Position numbers and translations under genes: made by a program. From Zerene cesonia (lineage: Eukaryota > Arthropoda > Insecta > Lepidoptera > Pieridae): DNA of 64,000 bases. The stretch spans positions 4,278,001 through 4,342,000 of the forward strand of contig NC_052122.1 of NCBI RefSeq assembly GCF_012273895.1, in the 5' to 3' direction. Numbering within the stretch: position 1 is the first letter of the stretch; each line of letters begins with the position of its first letter. Below, piece after piece: positions 1 through 12,384 of this stretch. The notes under the pieces are model-generated. The model was not told the DNA's origin. It did not search any database and saw nothing but the letters and a program-made list of their open reading frames with translations.

Positions 1-1596
1 TGATTAGCCTTCTCTGATAAATGGAGTTTTATTTAGTCCTCAACAAACAACGTTGAAAGAACTAATTCTTCCAGACAGACTCATAGTTTAACGACGCATA
101 TTAAAACAAGGATCCAAGAAGGGTTTTATAGACGTACAGAAAATCAAAGCTATATCCTATGAACTATTTATTATTGATCCATCATTTTTAGAAGGGCTAA
201 AAATAGAATGGTGTGTCATTTCATTCAGCTACATATAACGTTTATTATTGTCTCATGTGCTTTATTTTTGTATTATATATGACTTTTGACACAAGCGTTG
301 GTCTCTACATTTCGTTTTAGTAAATCTCTGTATTTCGTTTGAGTAAATATTGTATCGTAAGACACCAGTAACAGATAAGTAGTACAACAGAAATATTGGA
401 ACGATGCCAATTCGCTTCACACCCAATATCTCATCCCTCTATAACAATAGCCTTGGTGCATACTTTTTCCCAAAAACGTCGTATTTTTGACATCTCATCT
501 GATCTATAATGATCAACAACAATGATTGGTAATCAGTTTAATTAAAAAACTACTGTTTTTCGTGTATCATCATATCTCGCCTTGTACAAACACACACACA
601 CACATCACACATCTAACCCAGTCTAAACCAGTTCTACAGAAGCAACAGTATTTAACTTGCATTTTACCTGGAAGCATTACTATTTGCGAGTAAACGATAG
701 AGATAGCCAACTGCCTACTAACCGAGGCGCTAACATGGAACGGTCCAGGGTCCAGGGTGGTCAATTACAGTTCCATTCAGGTAACTTGTGTGAGAATGTA
801 CAATTCGCTACACATCAGTGGAGTTTCCCATCGACTCTGCAGTTATTCAATGGAACGAGTGGGTACGTTGGAGCTAAAAATGCGGTCAAGTGCGCGTTGC
901 ACTTTGCGATGTGGTAGTGGGCAAATTATGTACCTAATTTTACGTGGGACAAAAGTTAAATAATAATAATCATTCGTTCGGCTATATGCAGCGCTTTCAA
1001 TTTATCTAATTTTATTTAAGTGAAGCAAAAACTCAAGATAAAAGTAAAATAAACTTAAAAAGCCCAAAACGCATTTTGTGTTGTCGGCCATCTTGAATTT
1101 GAAATTTAACATAGTATGTTGTAAAGTATTATATTAGTAAGTTTATTTTTGATAATGACAATAAGAAAAAGATTGACCGAATTGGTCGAGCCGCTGTCGA
1201 GTTTTAACGTTAATTTATTATATTATATAAAATTAATTTATATAGATACAACTATGGGTATGGCTCTAGATAGTTTATTTTTTTAACATCAATAAAACAA
1301 ATAGAGATTTCACCAAATGAGTAAAAAAAAAACAATTATTAAAAACTCATATATGTTTGACGTGTCACCAAATATTCACACTTCCTGTCCAACTCTGTCA
1401 ATGTCTGTTACATACGCGTGAATCGATAAACAAGTTTGGATGCTTTTTTAATGGATTGTCGTGTATTGCATCGGTATAGAGTAGTATATTTATAAAATGT
1501 TATGTGTAATGACGCTATGGGTACGGCTATGGAGCTATGAGATACGCTATATTCCTTTCATAATGCAATAGTGCATTTGAGGTCCGTAACACATAG
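1..1596. other. No recognisable gene
   Basis: AT-rich. Overlapping frames of 60-86 codons at 570..963 lack motifs, and the interval 640-910 is slightly less AT-rich but not identifiable. A short repeat core lies at about 1171-1200. Confidence 0.6.
590..604. repeat. Short (CA)n run
   Basis: About seven CA units inside an otherwise featureless stretch. Confidence 0.8.
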
Positions 1597-2310
1597 GTTA
1601 TTAATTTTTTTATATAATAGCAGACAAACGAGCAAGTGCGTGACCGGTAAGCGGTGATTGACGCTGCCCATAAGCATCCACGCAACCTGGAGAGTTGCGG
1701 GTGTTGCCGGCTTTTAAGGGTACGAGTACGCTCTTTTCTTGAAGGGAGCCAAGTCATAGTGATTCGGAAACGCTGAAGTGGGTAGATCATTCCAAGGAGT
1801 AGTGCGCGGTAAAAAGTTCCTCCTAAAGCGCACGGTGGATGATCGCCACGTGTCCAGATCATGACAGTGATATTTTAGTTTGTGGCGTGTCGTTCGGTGG
1901 TGAAATTCAGCAGCTGGTATTGTTCCAAATAGCTCTTCAGAGCCTTCACCGTGGTAGATCCGATAAAATATGCACAGAGTTCCAACATCTCTACGAAGAC
2001 CCAGAGGGTCCAAACGATTAGTAAGGCAAGGATCGTCACCAAAGTTGAGCGGCTAGCTTAACTTTTCCTTCCAGATGACTAGGAAACTGGATATCACACG
2101 AAATTTTGAAGTATACCAATACTGTTTGAGCTTCTGGTAAGAATGCCCTGAAAGCATGGGGATATGACAAAGGGATTTCTTTGTGGTAAATGCACAAACC
2201 TGTGTCTTTTTCGGGTTGAAGTCAACGAGGTTAAGTTTGCCCCAAATTCGAGACCTCTTCAAGAGAGTTCTCAATTTGAGACAGAAGTTCGTTCCGGTGC
2301 TCAATTACGC
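1597..2310 (-). mobile_element. Decayed 3' end of a CR1/Jockey-like LINE (reverse transcriptase C-terminus and 3' UTR)
   Basis: On the minus strand 2304..2053 reads a reverse-transcriptase region (LNLVDFNPKKTQVCAF). After a stop and a deletion the same frame continues at about 2045..1714 with GDDPCLTNRLDPLGLRRDVG, then CIFYRIYHGEGSEELF, then STVRFRRNFLPRT, then FKKRAYSYP. These strings are typical of the C-terminus of lepidopteran CR1/Jockey-group LINE polymerases. The 3' tail at about 1672..1597 reads CGCTTACCGGTCACGCACTT and ends TATATAAAAAAA. Stop codons and internal loss show that it is dead. Confidence 0.8.
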
Positions 2311-2394
2311 TATACTGAGTAATATTGCATTGGTCGATGAAAATTGTGTGTTATAAAATTGTTAGGGCTGTATTTATTGTCCAACTATCTTTCC

Positions 2395-2600
2395 GGTCTC
2401 GGCTTCGCACGCTTGTCATAAGATAATATATACAGTTCCGGGGAAATTCCCGGGTAAAAACCGATCCCGTTCCCTTGGAATTTTTGGGATAAAATCTATT
2501 CTCTATCGGGTCTCACTCTATCTTCATACGAAATCGGGTCAGTGGTTTACGCATGAAGACAGACAGCTGCTTTTCCATTTTTAATATTAGTAAGGTTCTA
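2395..2600 (+). repeat. Diverged short repeat, 32018-like family
   Basis: GTCTCGGCTTCGCACGCTTG, TTCCGGGGAAATTCCCGGGT, GATCCCGTTCCCTTGGAATT, GAAATCGGGTCAGTGGTTTA, ending TTTTTAATATTAGTAAGGTT. Confidence 0.55.
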
Positions 2601-3599
2601 GCGTCATTACAAAATTATGAATTAAAGCAATTAAAAAAACAGTGAACCACTCCTAGAGAAATAACAGAGAATTAACTGTGTCTAAATGCAACAAAAGCAG
2701 CAAAGGGCACAGCAATAAATAAATCTATGTACACCATCTACTATACTATTATATTTCCATGGATTAGCACTAATATAAAACCGAAATCTTAACCTTGTAT
2801 AATTTACAATACGAGTATTGACGATAATTAGTTGGTTCAGAATACGCCCGCTATATATAGAGAGCCTTGAAACACAAAGGCATTTGTAATATTCCTATTT
2901 AGCACATGTCAGTTCGACACATACCACCATTACTATATATATTGTCTTGCTAGCACTTGGAATACAAATTTTTGGATTTTTAATGTACATACTCGTAAAT
3001 ATAGAGAATTGAAACGGACGCCGAAGTAAAATGATTAAGTTTACTCGTTTTTTATTCTATTGACGAATAAACGATCTAATCGTATTTCAAGGAATTAATG
3101 TATAATGATCCAAAATAAGCTTAATGATCCATCACAAAGAGTTAAATTCAAGACTTAATATTGAAGTAAAAATAACTAGAGTAAGATCTGCTGTTCCGAA
3201 TGCGACCTATTCCTACTCTAATGTGTTCTGCTCTCAAAATAGTACAACATTTTACTAATATACATTTTTGGATTTTACCTTTAACTCGAGGTAATGACTT
3301 ATGTATCATCGTTATAAGAAAACAGGTTGAAATATGCACGAGAAAGGGGTCCAGTTCGTGTCGATATACAGTTTTCATCTTATCGAAATCATATCGTACA
3401 CTACAATTAAGGTGGAATATTTAAGTTGTGTAGCAAACACTCCGTAAAGCGTCTTAAGACGTGAAATATGTCTGATGCTGGAATTTCGGCCCAAGTAACA
3501 TGTAAGTGAAGTCTAGAATCCAATAGTGCTCTATCGTAATGCACAAAATACATATGCAGGCTCGATCCCACTTACATAATCTGATAGGATTTCCTACGC

Positions 3600-3790
3600 A
3601 TGTGTAGAGGCTTGGCGCAACACCACATATGCACGGTAATTCTTAATAGTTCAAAACCGTAAGCTTCCAATTTTGAAAATTGCCCTTCCCAACGACGTAC
3701 ACTCGGTTAGAACATCAGAGGGCCTGAACCCTCACTGACTGTGTCGTGAGTAATGGGAATAAATATAGGCTAAGGATAATAATGATAAAG
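3600..3790 (+). repeat. Highly diverged SINE relic, probably of the 14108 family
   Basis: GAGGGCCTGAACCCTCACTG and a GGAATAAATATAGGCTAAGG then ATAATGATAA tail recall the end of the 14108-type SINE. The rest is too decayed to align by eye. Confidence 0.35.
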
Positions 3791-3967
3791 TGCTGATTGT
3801 CATAGCACAATGTACCACATATATATAGCATGAGTATAGACACATTATGACTAATAGCTAAATATCAGGTAACAACCGACCTTAAATTGACAATGTTATG
3901 CATGTAGCTATCAATTACACATTAGGTATGTATATTTCTAATGTTATTCCTTCGCATGTATACTGTA

Positions 3968-4167
3968 ATAGCTGCGCCCCGCGGTTTTACCAGTTTTCAG
4001 TTTTAAGAATATCGGAACAAAAAGTTGCCTATGTGTTATTCCAGTTGTTCAGCTATCTACGTACCAAAATACATTGCAATCGGTTCAGCAGTTTTTGCTT
4101 GAAAGAGTAACAAACATACATACTCATACATCCAGCCTCGCAGTCTCTCGCATTTATAATATTAGTA
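3968..4167 (+). repeat. Short retroposon of the ACTAGCTGCGCCCCGCGG family
   Basis: Starts TAGCTGCGCCCCGCGGTTTT and ends CTCGCATTTATAATATTAGT. The middle reads CAATCGGTTCAGCAGTTTTT then GAAAGAGTAACAAACATACA. About 200 bases, and nine further copies occur in the window. The head lacks tRNA boxes and the tail resembles RTE-type LINE 3' ends. Name (Metulj-like SINE) not verified. Confidence 0.75.
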
Positions 4168-5020
4168 CGATTAAGTTATAAATAACACTAAAATTACTTA
4201 AGTAATCATGTAAGTATGATTATGGAACAAAAAACATATGTACAAATATGTCTACACGAAAATCAAACATATTTCCAACATTTTTACTATAACTTCAGAA
4301 GAACTTCTAGGTTTTAAAATATTAGTATAACAAAGTTATGTGGGTACACACATTTAAATTCTCTGCTGAAAAATTCCTCCAATTTATATCTCTAACAGTT
4401 ACACACAATTCAATAAAATGTCATTCAAATGAAATCCAAGATAATGAGTACTACAACCAAATAGCGTCACTTTGGTATGCATGGAAATCAATGCTGTTGC
4501 TATCGCTACTAACTCCCACATTCAGTTGAGTCACTACTCTACACAACACACAAAACAAACTCATGTCCTATCTCCTATTACGTGGAAACTAAAAACCTAC
4601 CTCACTAATAACCAAACTACGATAAACGTCAGGTATAATTGAAGTTCACGTGACTAGACCTGTTGATCTCCGCCGTAATTATTTATTTGTTACAATGCGA
4701 ATTGACAATCGTAAAACCCAGGGGGTTTTTTCAAAATTTTCCGATTGGTTTTCTTGCATATTTATCCTCAAAACATGTCATACATATTTGCCATTGCGGT
4801 TGGTCTTAAGTTCTATATCAAATAGAACAGTCGCCGGCGTGATAATTATAGAAGCTGGTACACACCTGCCTGTATTCGGTCACAGGTTTAAAGGCAAAAC
4901 AAGTTGGTCAGGTGTGTACTTTTCTACTCTGTTAAACACATAAAATTATATGCGCTACTACCAGTATATTGGGATTTTATACTATAAACACGAAAGGAAT
5001 ATAGCAGTTTATATATAAAT

Positions 5021-5225
5021 ACTAGCTGCGCCCCGCGGTTTTGCCCGCGTATGTCCGTATCCCGTAGGAATATCGGAATAAAAAGTTGGCTATATGTTAT
5101 TCCAGTTGTCCAGCTATCTACGTACCAAATTTCATTGCAATCGGTTAAGTAGTTTTTGCGTGAAAGAGCAACAAACACACACACACACATCCTTACAAAC
5201 TTTCGCATTTATAAAATGGGTAGGA
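5021..5225 (+). repeat. Short retroposon, ACTAGCTGCGCCCCGCGG family
   Basis: Full-length-looking copy: head ACTAGCTGCGCCCCGCGG, core CGTAGGAATATCGG, a (CA)n stretch, tail CTTTCGCATTTATAAAATGG. The 94-codon minus-strand frame here is repeat sequence, not a gene. Confidence 0.8.
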
Positions 5226-5248
5226 TAAATAAATATATACGTATGTAC

Positions 5249-5660
5249 TTGCCCGCGGCTTGAATTGAATTCGGCACGGTTCGGAGTAGTTTAATGGATG
5301 TTACTATACATACAAACCTTCCTTGTGTCACTCTATCTATTAAAACAAACCCTATCAAAATTCGTTGTGTAGTTTTAAAGTTCTACGCACATATACATAC
5401 ATATTTGCCCGGACAGACAGACGCGGGAAAATACTGCTTCATACTCATTTTATACTATGAAGTGATTCAATGTTATAGACATATGAAAACTATGTATATA
5501 CATATAACATATGAACACAACTCAATCGATGATAGATAGACAGTACCTTACTCACGTATTTTAACTACTTCGCCCCGGCGTCGCCCAGTAGTGGAAGAAC
5601 TTTTGAAATCGGTCCAGTAGTCTTTGTGTGAAAACATACATACAAATCTTTCCTCTAATG
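5249..5660 (+). repeat. Two adjoining fragments of short lepidopteran repeats
   Basis: The first fragment (about 5249-5430) starts CTTGCCCGCGGCTTGAATTG and contains ACAGACAGACGCGGGAAAAT near its end. The second (about 5567-5660) starts CTTCGCCCCGGCGTCGCCCA and includes GAAATCGGTCCAGTAGTCTT. Both are partial and diverged. Confidence 0.45.
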
Positions 5661-5929
5661 CAGGGTATTGTCTATCTATAATATAGTATCACATATATCA
5701 TATTAACAATACCCATCATTACTATTGAGTATTGTTGGTCTGATCTTGTTATTATTATTATAAGTTTATAGCAGATAATATCTCTAGATACGTCAATGAG
5801 CAGGTGATTATCTATTAAGCTTATAGTATTTTAAGTAAGATTGAGTATCTAAAACGAGTTAACTTCTTTTAAATTATTGCTCTGTTTTGTCAAACATAAT
5901 TACATTATCCGTACTTCCTTTCTAACATG

Positions 5930-6130
5930 AATGCGAAAGCAATTCGCCCGTCTGTCTCTTTCTCTCGCATAAAATACCCAACTGTAATGGATAAAATTTG
6001 GTACAGAGATTGAGACCTGAGAAGGTCATGTGTTAATTTTTATCCCGAAATTCCTATGGGATTGGGAGCTATGCGGCTAAAATTACTGACGACGCGTTCA
6101 AAGCCGCCGGCCGAAAGATAAACTTTATGC
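5930..6130 (-). repeat. Short repeat, related to the 16722 copy
   Basis: GAATGCGAAAGCAATTCGCC, AATGGATAAAATTTGGTACA, TATCCCGAAATTCCTATGGG, AAAGCCGCCGGCCGAAAGAT, in the same order as other minus-strand copies. Confidence 0.55.
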
Positions 6131-6866
6131 TAGTTATAATGCAAATTCATTGTTCTGATAATATTTTTAGATGAGTTATTGTCATATAACTACCACTTTT
6201 GGCAGTTGTGTAGAATCGCAGTACATTTTTATTAAATTAAAACTAATGTTAAACACATACATACCCATTTTGATATTTAACGCAAGAGTAAATGAATCGT
6301 ACCCAGTTCAAGAAATATTGAACTTCATAATGAATTAGAAATTACTGAAATATATTTCCTACAGAAGCAGAAAGTAACGAGACATGAGTCACTCCGAGTC
6401 AATAAAAACGTATGAGTTGTTATTAGACGTACCATATTTTATTGTTTTCTAATGCGTTTTAAATTTGAGATAGATATAACGGAGGAACTTTGTTCAATAA
6501 TTACTAGTTTATTAATTATATAAAGACGTATAAATATTATATTGAGAATGCCTATAGAAAATCATACCTACGTATAATAAATGTTTAAGCAATTCCGACT
6601 TTCGTAGTTACAGTACCTTATATTCCCGACATTATCATTATTCTATTTGGACTGTATTTTAGATATTATGAGTTACCATTTCAAAACTTTATTTAATTAA
6701 ACAGTGTTCGCACTATTGTTCTCTTGCGTTTTTGTTTTAGCGACTTCAAATAATTCCTTCTTACAACTTATAAGAAAATATAATTAATTTTAAAATTAAG
6801 CATCGAATTTACATTATTATTTCATCTAATCATTGTAACAATAACAAATATAATCGGAAGAGCACA
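6131..6866. other. Featureless AT-rich DNA
   Basis: No long frame, repeat match or RNA structure noticed up to the inverted-repeat element. Confidence 0.6.
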
Positions 6867-8014
6867 TAGTCCGGTCAATTTAGACCAAAAAATGAGGGTG
6901 AAGTTACATAAAGTCCCAACAAGCTGAATTTCTGTGAAGTTNNNNNNNNNNNNNNNNNNNNNNNNNNNNNNNNNNNNNNNNNNNNNNNNNNNNNNNNNNN
7001 NNNNNNNNNNNNNNNNNNNNNNNNNNNNNNNNNNNNNNNNNNNNNNNNNNNNNNNNNNNNNNNNNNNNNNNNNNNNNNNNNNNNNNNNNNNNNNNNNNNN
7101 NNNNNNNNNNNNNNNNNNNNNNNNNNNNNNNNNNNNNNNNNNNNNNNNNNNNNNNNNNNNNNNNNNNNNNNNNNNNNNNNNNNNNNNNNNNNNNNNNNNN
7201 NNNNNNNNNNNNNNNNNNNNNNNNNNNNNNNNNNNNNNNNNNNNNNNNNNNNNNNNNNNNNNNNNNNNNNNNNNNNNNNNNNNNNNNNNNNNNNNNNNNN
7301 NNNNNNNNNNNNNNNNNNNNNNNNNNNNNNNNNNNNNNNNNNNNNNNNNNNNNNNNNNNNNNNNNNNNNNNNNNNNNNNNNNNNNNNNNNNNNNNNNNNN
7401 NNNNNNNNNNNNNNNNNNNNNNNNNNNNNNNNNNNNNNNNNNNNNNNNNNNNNNNNNNNNNNNNNNNNNNNNNNNNNNNNNNNNNNNNNNNNNNNNNNNN
7501 NNNNNNNNNNNNNNNNNNNNNNNNNNNNNNNNNNNNNNNNNNNNNNNNNNNNNNNNNNNNNNNNNNNNNNNNNNNNNNNNNNNNNNNNNNNNNNNNNNNN
7601 NNNNNNNNNNNNNNNNNNNNNNNNNNNNNNNNNNNNNNNNNNNNNNNNNNNNNNNNNNNNNNNNNNNNNNNNNNNNNNNNNNNNNNNNNNNNNNNNNNNN
7701 NNNNNNNNNNNNNNNNNNNNNNNNNNNNNNNNNNNNNNNNNNNNNNNNNNNNNNNNNNNNNNNNNNNNNNNNNNNNNNNNNNNNNNNNNNNNNNNNNNNN
7801 NNNNNNNNNNNNNNNNNNNNNNNNNNNNNNNNNNNNNNNNNNNNNNNNNNNNNNNNNNNNNNNNNNNNNNNNNNNNNNNNNNNNNNNNNNNNNNNNNNNN
7901 NNNNNNNNNNNNNNNNNNNNNNNNNNNNNNNNNNNNNNNNNTTTTAAACAACTTCACAGAAATTCAGCTTGTTGGGACTTTATGTAACTTCGAATGTCTA
8001 AATTGACCGGACTA
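6867..8014. mobile_element. Terminal-inverted-repeat element spanning an assembly gap
   Basis: The left arm is 6867..6941 and the right arm 7950..8014. The outer 19 bases, TAGTCCGGTCAATTTAGAC at 6867..6885, are exactly reverse-complemented at 7996..8014. The inner 42 bases at 6900..6941 are exactly reverse-complemented at 7950..7991. Only the spacer differs (14 versus 4 bases). TA sits at both outer edges, which would fit a TA target duplication of Tc1/mariner type, though TA may simply be part of the repeat. The middle is 1000 Ns, so any transposase is invisible. Confidence 0.75.
6942..7941. other. Assembly gap, 1000 N
   Basis: Exactly 1000 Ns, which indicates a placeholder and not a measured length. 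It lies inside the inverted-repeat element at 6867..8014. Open frames reported across it are artefacts. Confidence 0.99.
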
Positions 8015-10790
8015 ACAGCCGCAATTACATCTATTAAAACCAATTGACATCATACGTCGTTATATGGCCAATACTATAGAATTCATTTAAATATAGGATC
8101 GCCATATTAAGTTATAATGTATGATAATATTAAGTTTTTATCCCGTTTTAAACAGGATGCAGTTGGGGCGAAAGGCTACATTGACTATAATATGTCTTAT
8201 ATATAAATTTTGAAAGAATAAAAAAAAAATGTGTCATTTATAAATTTCAATGCTATAAAACTGAAAATTAAATATCTTGATTACTTCGAAGAAACGAACT
8301 TGTTTAAATTGGTGTATATGTATCATGCATCTTTTCTAAATGTTATAAGTAATGTTTGAAAAATTATATTATAATTTACCTTGTAAAGCAAATAATGTAT
8401 TATAATAGTTTAAAAAAACTAAAAAACACGCTTTTATCATGTTTTGCAAATTGAAAAATGGAATAATTTTATCAAATTAGTGTATTGTCATCGGTCCTCA
8501 ATAAATCTACAAAGTTTGAACGAAATCTGGCCGTTTAAAGTGGGTCAAAATCGCGCCCAAAGAAGTCGGTTACAAACAAACATACAGGTGAAGCTAATAA
8601 AAAGCGTGTAAAAAGGGTTACAACTAAATGATAATTTCCTCATCATTATCGTATATATTCGATTTGCGTACGGATTGTTAAGTGACGCTTGACTTGACGT
8701 TTTAACGTTTGTTTCATAAAACTAGTAGTAGTTGTTACTTAGTGAATTAAAACCCGAGTTTATTAACATATTAATTGAAATGGAAATAAATATGTAGATA
8801 ACGTATCTATATACATACATGTCTCGTGTCACAATGTTAGTTACAATACTCCTCCGAAACGGATGGACTAATTCTCATGAAATTTTGTGTGCATATTGGC
8901 CAACATCTATATTTCATACCCCTAAATGATAAGAGTAAGGCAACTAGTAAATATACAATAACGTAATAATATCAAAACTTAGCATTCATCGAAAATTGTT
9001 GTATAGTGACAATTATACCTATACCAATAATTTCATAGTTACTACTAATTCATAATCAGAGTAGTGAGTATTAAAAATGTAAAAAATAAAATATTTTTCA
9101 ATGTAAATGAAATTGTGTACAGATGTCAGTAATTTTTCTAAATTAATCCGATGAATAGAATTCTATATTCTGACACTATTCAAATTTAAAGTTTATTATT
9201 AAAATCATAAGATTAACCCCGCGTCGTTTTGTATACTTCCGCTCTAGGTCAAGAGATAAAGTGACATTGAAAATTATACAAATGTTTTCGAGATTCAATC
9301 GTCATACCCGTAGATAAATTATGATTAAAACATCAATGTACACGTGACATACATTATTTAGAGTAAATTACGCGAACTATTTAGCTGTCAGGATGTTTAT
9401 TTCAAAATTCGATGTTTACTTTTCAAAAATCGAAACTCTTGACGTGATATTAAATGAGACAAATATAGGTAGTAATTTTTAAGTATTTTCAATTTGAGTT
9501 TCTGATACGCCGAATAAAATCGTAATTTATTCTCATTTTATGAACTGCACTTATGCCGAATACCTCTTATTTTGGAATAAAGTTCTTGTATGAAAACCTT
9601 AGTATATCTACGCCAGACTAATAGAGAATATTCTTTGATGATCTAGAAATGTAAATATTGGTACATTATAGTACACTTCATTCAAAAAGATCAAAAATTT
9701 AATTAAATATTCTACTCACCTAAGTCCGTCCTTTATAATCACATTTCTATAAAAACAACAACATTGCACATTTTAAATTTTTTATTCTATTTATAACAAT
9801 TTTGTGCTCCTTTTGAGGCTGTAATTCACATCACTGAAAAAAATATCATTAATGTAATATATTACTTTGATCGAATGTAAAGAATAAACACTTCTTTACA
9901 CATCAAAATATTAACGCTATAGCGATGCCGATACTCTCTGCCTCCTTGACCAAGTGTCACAAACCATAGACAGATTTCTTTTTTTGCCGCACTGGATACA
10001 TGCCAATTGGTTTTAGGTCCACATTCAACATCTAAATTGACATTATATTTTGACATTCGAATTATGACATTTAGACGTAGTATTCCAGTTGATATAATTC
10101 GTTATTTAATTTATAAGTACAAAGTGTCTTTATTACTTCTATTTAGTATGATAATTAGTTCGCTAGCTGAATATCACTTAAATAATGGTTTGTGCTCCAC
10201 TTAAAATACCAAAAAGAACTTCATGAATGTTTTCATTAAATTTACTGAATGTTGAAACTACGAAAACAAACATTTGTTTTTATTTGAATATAATGAACAT
10301 AAATTGAGAAAGTTTTAACGGATATGAATTACAATGTATGTTAGTTAGTACATTGTTAGATTTGCTTAGCTTTCTGATTATATAATTTGAAATATATTAA
10401 ATATTTAATATATGTTAATATAACACGAATAAGTTTGAATTAAGACATTTTAAATGATTCCCTAAATATCTTCCAATGTGCAAATTATAAACAATAAAAG
10501 CTCTTAATATTACATTGTCATGTATGAGGTATCTTTTAAAAAAATACATTTTATTTAGTTCAAACTTGGAATGGTATAGGTTTAAATTTGAATATTAAAA
10601 TATTTAAGAGAATAATATGCAATGTTTTCTTTCAGATGTGGTTCAAGTTATTTTGTTTATAAAATAAAATCATCAATCATTGATAAAACTGTCAAGCATA
10701 AAGTGTTCTCTGGCAACACATGGTTGGAATGGTTAGCGTTTCAATACAAAGATAGAGATATTTACTGAAATCAACAACCTATATTGAGTT
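8015..10790. other. Mostly featureless AT-rich DNA
   Basis: Holds only the repeat at 8424..8612. Part of the tRNA-core element flank (CATTTATAAATTTCAATGCT then ATAAAACTGAAAATTAAAT) recurs at about 8233-8270. Confidence 0.6.
8424..8612 (+). repeat. Interspersed repeat ending AGGTGAAGCTAATAAAA
   Basis: GAACGAAATCTGGCCGTTTA, AAGTGGGTCAAAATCGCGCC, GAAGTCGGTTACAAACAAAC, ATACAGGTGAAGCTAATAAA. A second, more decayed copy is at 11874. Confidence 0.6.
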
Positions 10791-10966
10791 TCTCTGGCTT
10801 CGGCCGTAGTACATATATAGCCTACAGCCGTTCTCAATAAATGGGCTATCTAACACTGAAAGAATTTTTTTTGATGATGATTTCAAATCGGGCCAGTAGT
10901 TCTTGAGATTAGCGCATTCAAACAAACAAACAAACTCTTCACCTTTATAATATTAGTATAGATGAG
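10791..10966 (+). repeat. Short repeat of the ACTAGCGGTCCGCCCCGGCTTCGCCC family
   Basis: GGCTTCGGCCGTAGTACATA, CAATAAATGGGCTATCTAAC, GGGCCAGTAGTTCTTGAGAT, (CAAA)n and CTTTATAATATTAGTATAGA. The head is worn. Six further copies lie in the window. Confidence 0.7.
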
Positions 10967-11537
10967 ACGATGATTTCTGATATTATTATAAACAATAAAA
11001 AAACTCGTCACTGACAACAAATGAAAACTAGACAATTCCAATTAAAAAAAATCTGCGAAACACCTACGGGGTAAATTTTTTTAAATATTTACATCACCAC
11101 AAATTCAATGTCAAAAATCTCATTCATAATTATTATCTCATATAAAGTAATTTAATAACCACCAATATTCATACACATAAAAAACAAAAAAAAATCTAGA
11201 CCTAAAATAAGCAATACTTGTCATACCTAGGTACTTGTGTACTTAATTATGATAACATGTATTGCTAAATAGGTGCTTGTATTCCACATGATAATATTGT
11301 TAACCTACATATTATTATATTGAAAAGACAGCATTTTACATACACTTTTTTATGGACATTAGGTAAAATTAGTAATCCTAATCTAATAAATCTAGCTAAT
11401 CCTTTAACTATGGAATTGCTTTCAAACATTATAACACTAAAGAATCTGTACGTGACTCTGAGTGCTATAGACCAAATTAAGTACCACGAGCGAAACTTGG
11501 GCGGACCACTAGTTTGTAATATTCGTACTTACTTACA

Positions 11538-11706
11538 AGCGCCATCTTTTGTGGATTATATGAAACTGTGACCTAGTAGCGGGGAAACAGATGGCGCTCT
11601 AAAAAGAAATCTTTGTATAATTTAGATAGTCTAGTTTGGTGTAATGTAGTAGAGCAGGTTGAGTAAAGAAATCAATTCGTTAATATCGTATTACCAACAG
11701 ATGGCG
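11538..11706. promoter_or_regulatory. Three AGATGGCGCT-like sites, possible CTCF-type motifs
   Basis: AGATGGCGCT occurs on the minus strand at 11538..11547 and on the plus strand at 11589..11598; a weaker AGATGGCG lies at 11699..11706. The motif differs by one base from the Drosophila CTCF core AGGTGGCGCT. It may equally be part of an old transposon's ends. Confidence 0.25.
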
Positions 11707-11873
11707 GGGTTTCCTAAATCAGAGCAGACTCCCAAATTAACAAAAATATAGTGTAATAAAAAAACACGCCATTCAAGTATATTGTTTCAATCGTTCTATA
11801 TAAAATTTACGTTCTATACAAAGTGTACCTAGGAAAATTATTTAATGCTGACAATCTTTATCGTGATTATATT

Positions 11874-12018
11874 ATGAAGTCGTAAAATTATTGTATTGAC
11901 GACACCTTTTTAAAGTACTTTGTTTGAATTTTATCTGACCGTTTATAATGTGTCGAAATCAAGACTATAAAAATCGGTTACATACATGTAGGTGAAATTA
12001 ATCATTACGTGTTAGAAA
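11874..12018 (+). repeat. Decayed partner of the repeat at 8424
   Basis: TTTTATCTGACCGTTTATAA, GTCGAAATCAAGACTATAAA, AATCGGTTACATACATGTAG, GTGAAATTAATCATTACGTG align in order with 8424..8612. Confidence 0.5.
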
Positions 12019-12384
12019 AAAGATGGTTCTTTGTTGGTTAAAAAATGTATTTTTATTTATAATTTATGTACAATTCACTATAGTCGATGCTTTGAAATAA
12101 TATTTTTTTTTATTCTGTAAACGTCAAATACTAGTGTTATGAAACATAAAGAGTGAAGCATAGTCTTTGGGTGATAACGTGTTAACAAAAATCTCCGGGA
12201 ATAATGTCCTCACTGTCCTGTGTGGATAAATCAACTTTTAAAAAATAAAAAAATACATAGGTAATAATCTTTCCATTTCATATTATATAAATAAAGCTTT
12301 ATACACAAACATTATATGAAAACTTCACACAAATATACATGTTCCGTTTTTTTAGCTGAATTTTTCATTGTGAGCATCGAGCAC

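Larger units (their letters stand above)
2601..5020. other. Intergenic DNA between listed repeats
   Basis: Outside the repeats at 3600..3790 and 3968..4167 there is only AT-rich sequence with short chance frames. Confidence 0.6.

Noticed and set aside
4924..5208. 94-codon frame on the minus strand
   Set aside because: It is mostly the reverse strand of a short retroposon including a (GT)n run.
6875..7957. Long open frames across the first N gap on both strands
   Set aside because: They consist almost wholly of unknown residues from 1000 Ns; only short ends are real sequence, and those ends are inverted-repeat arms.
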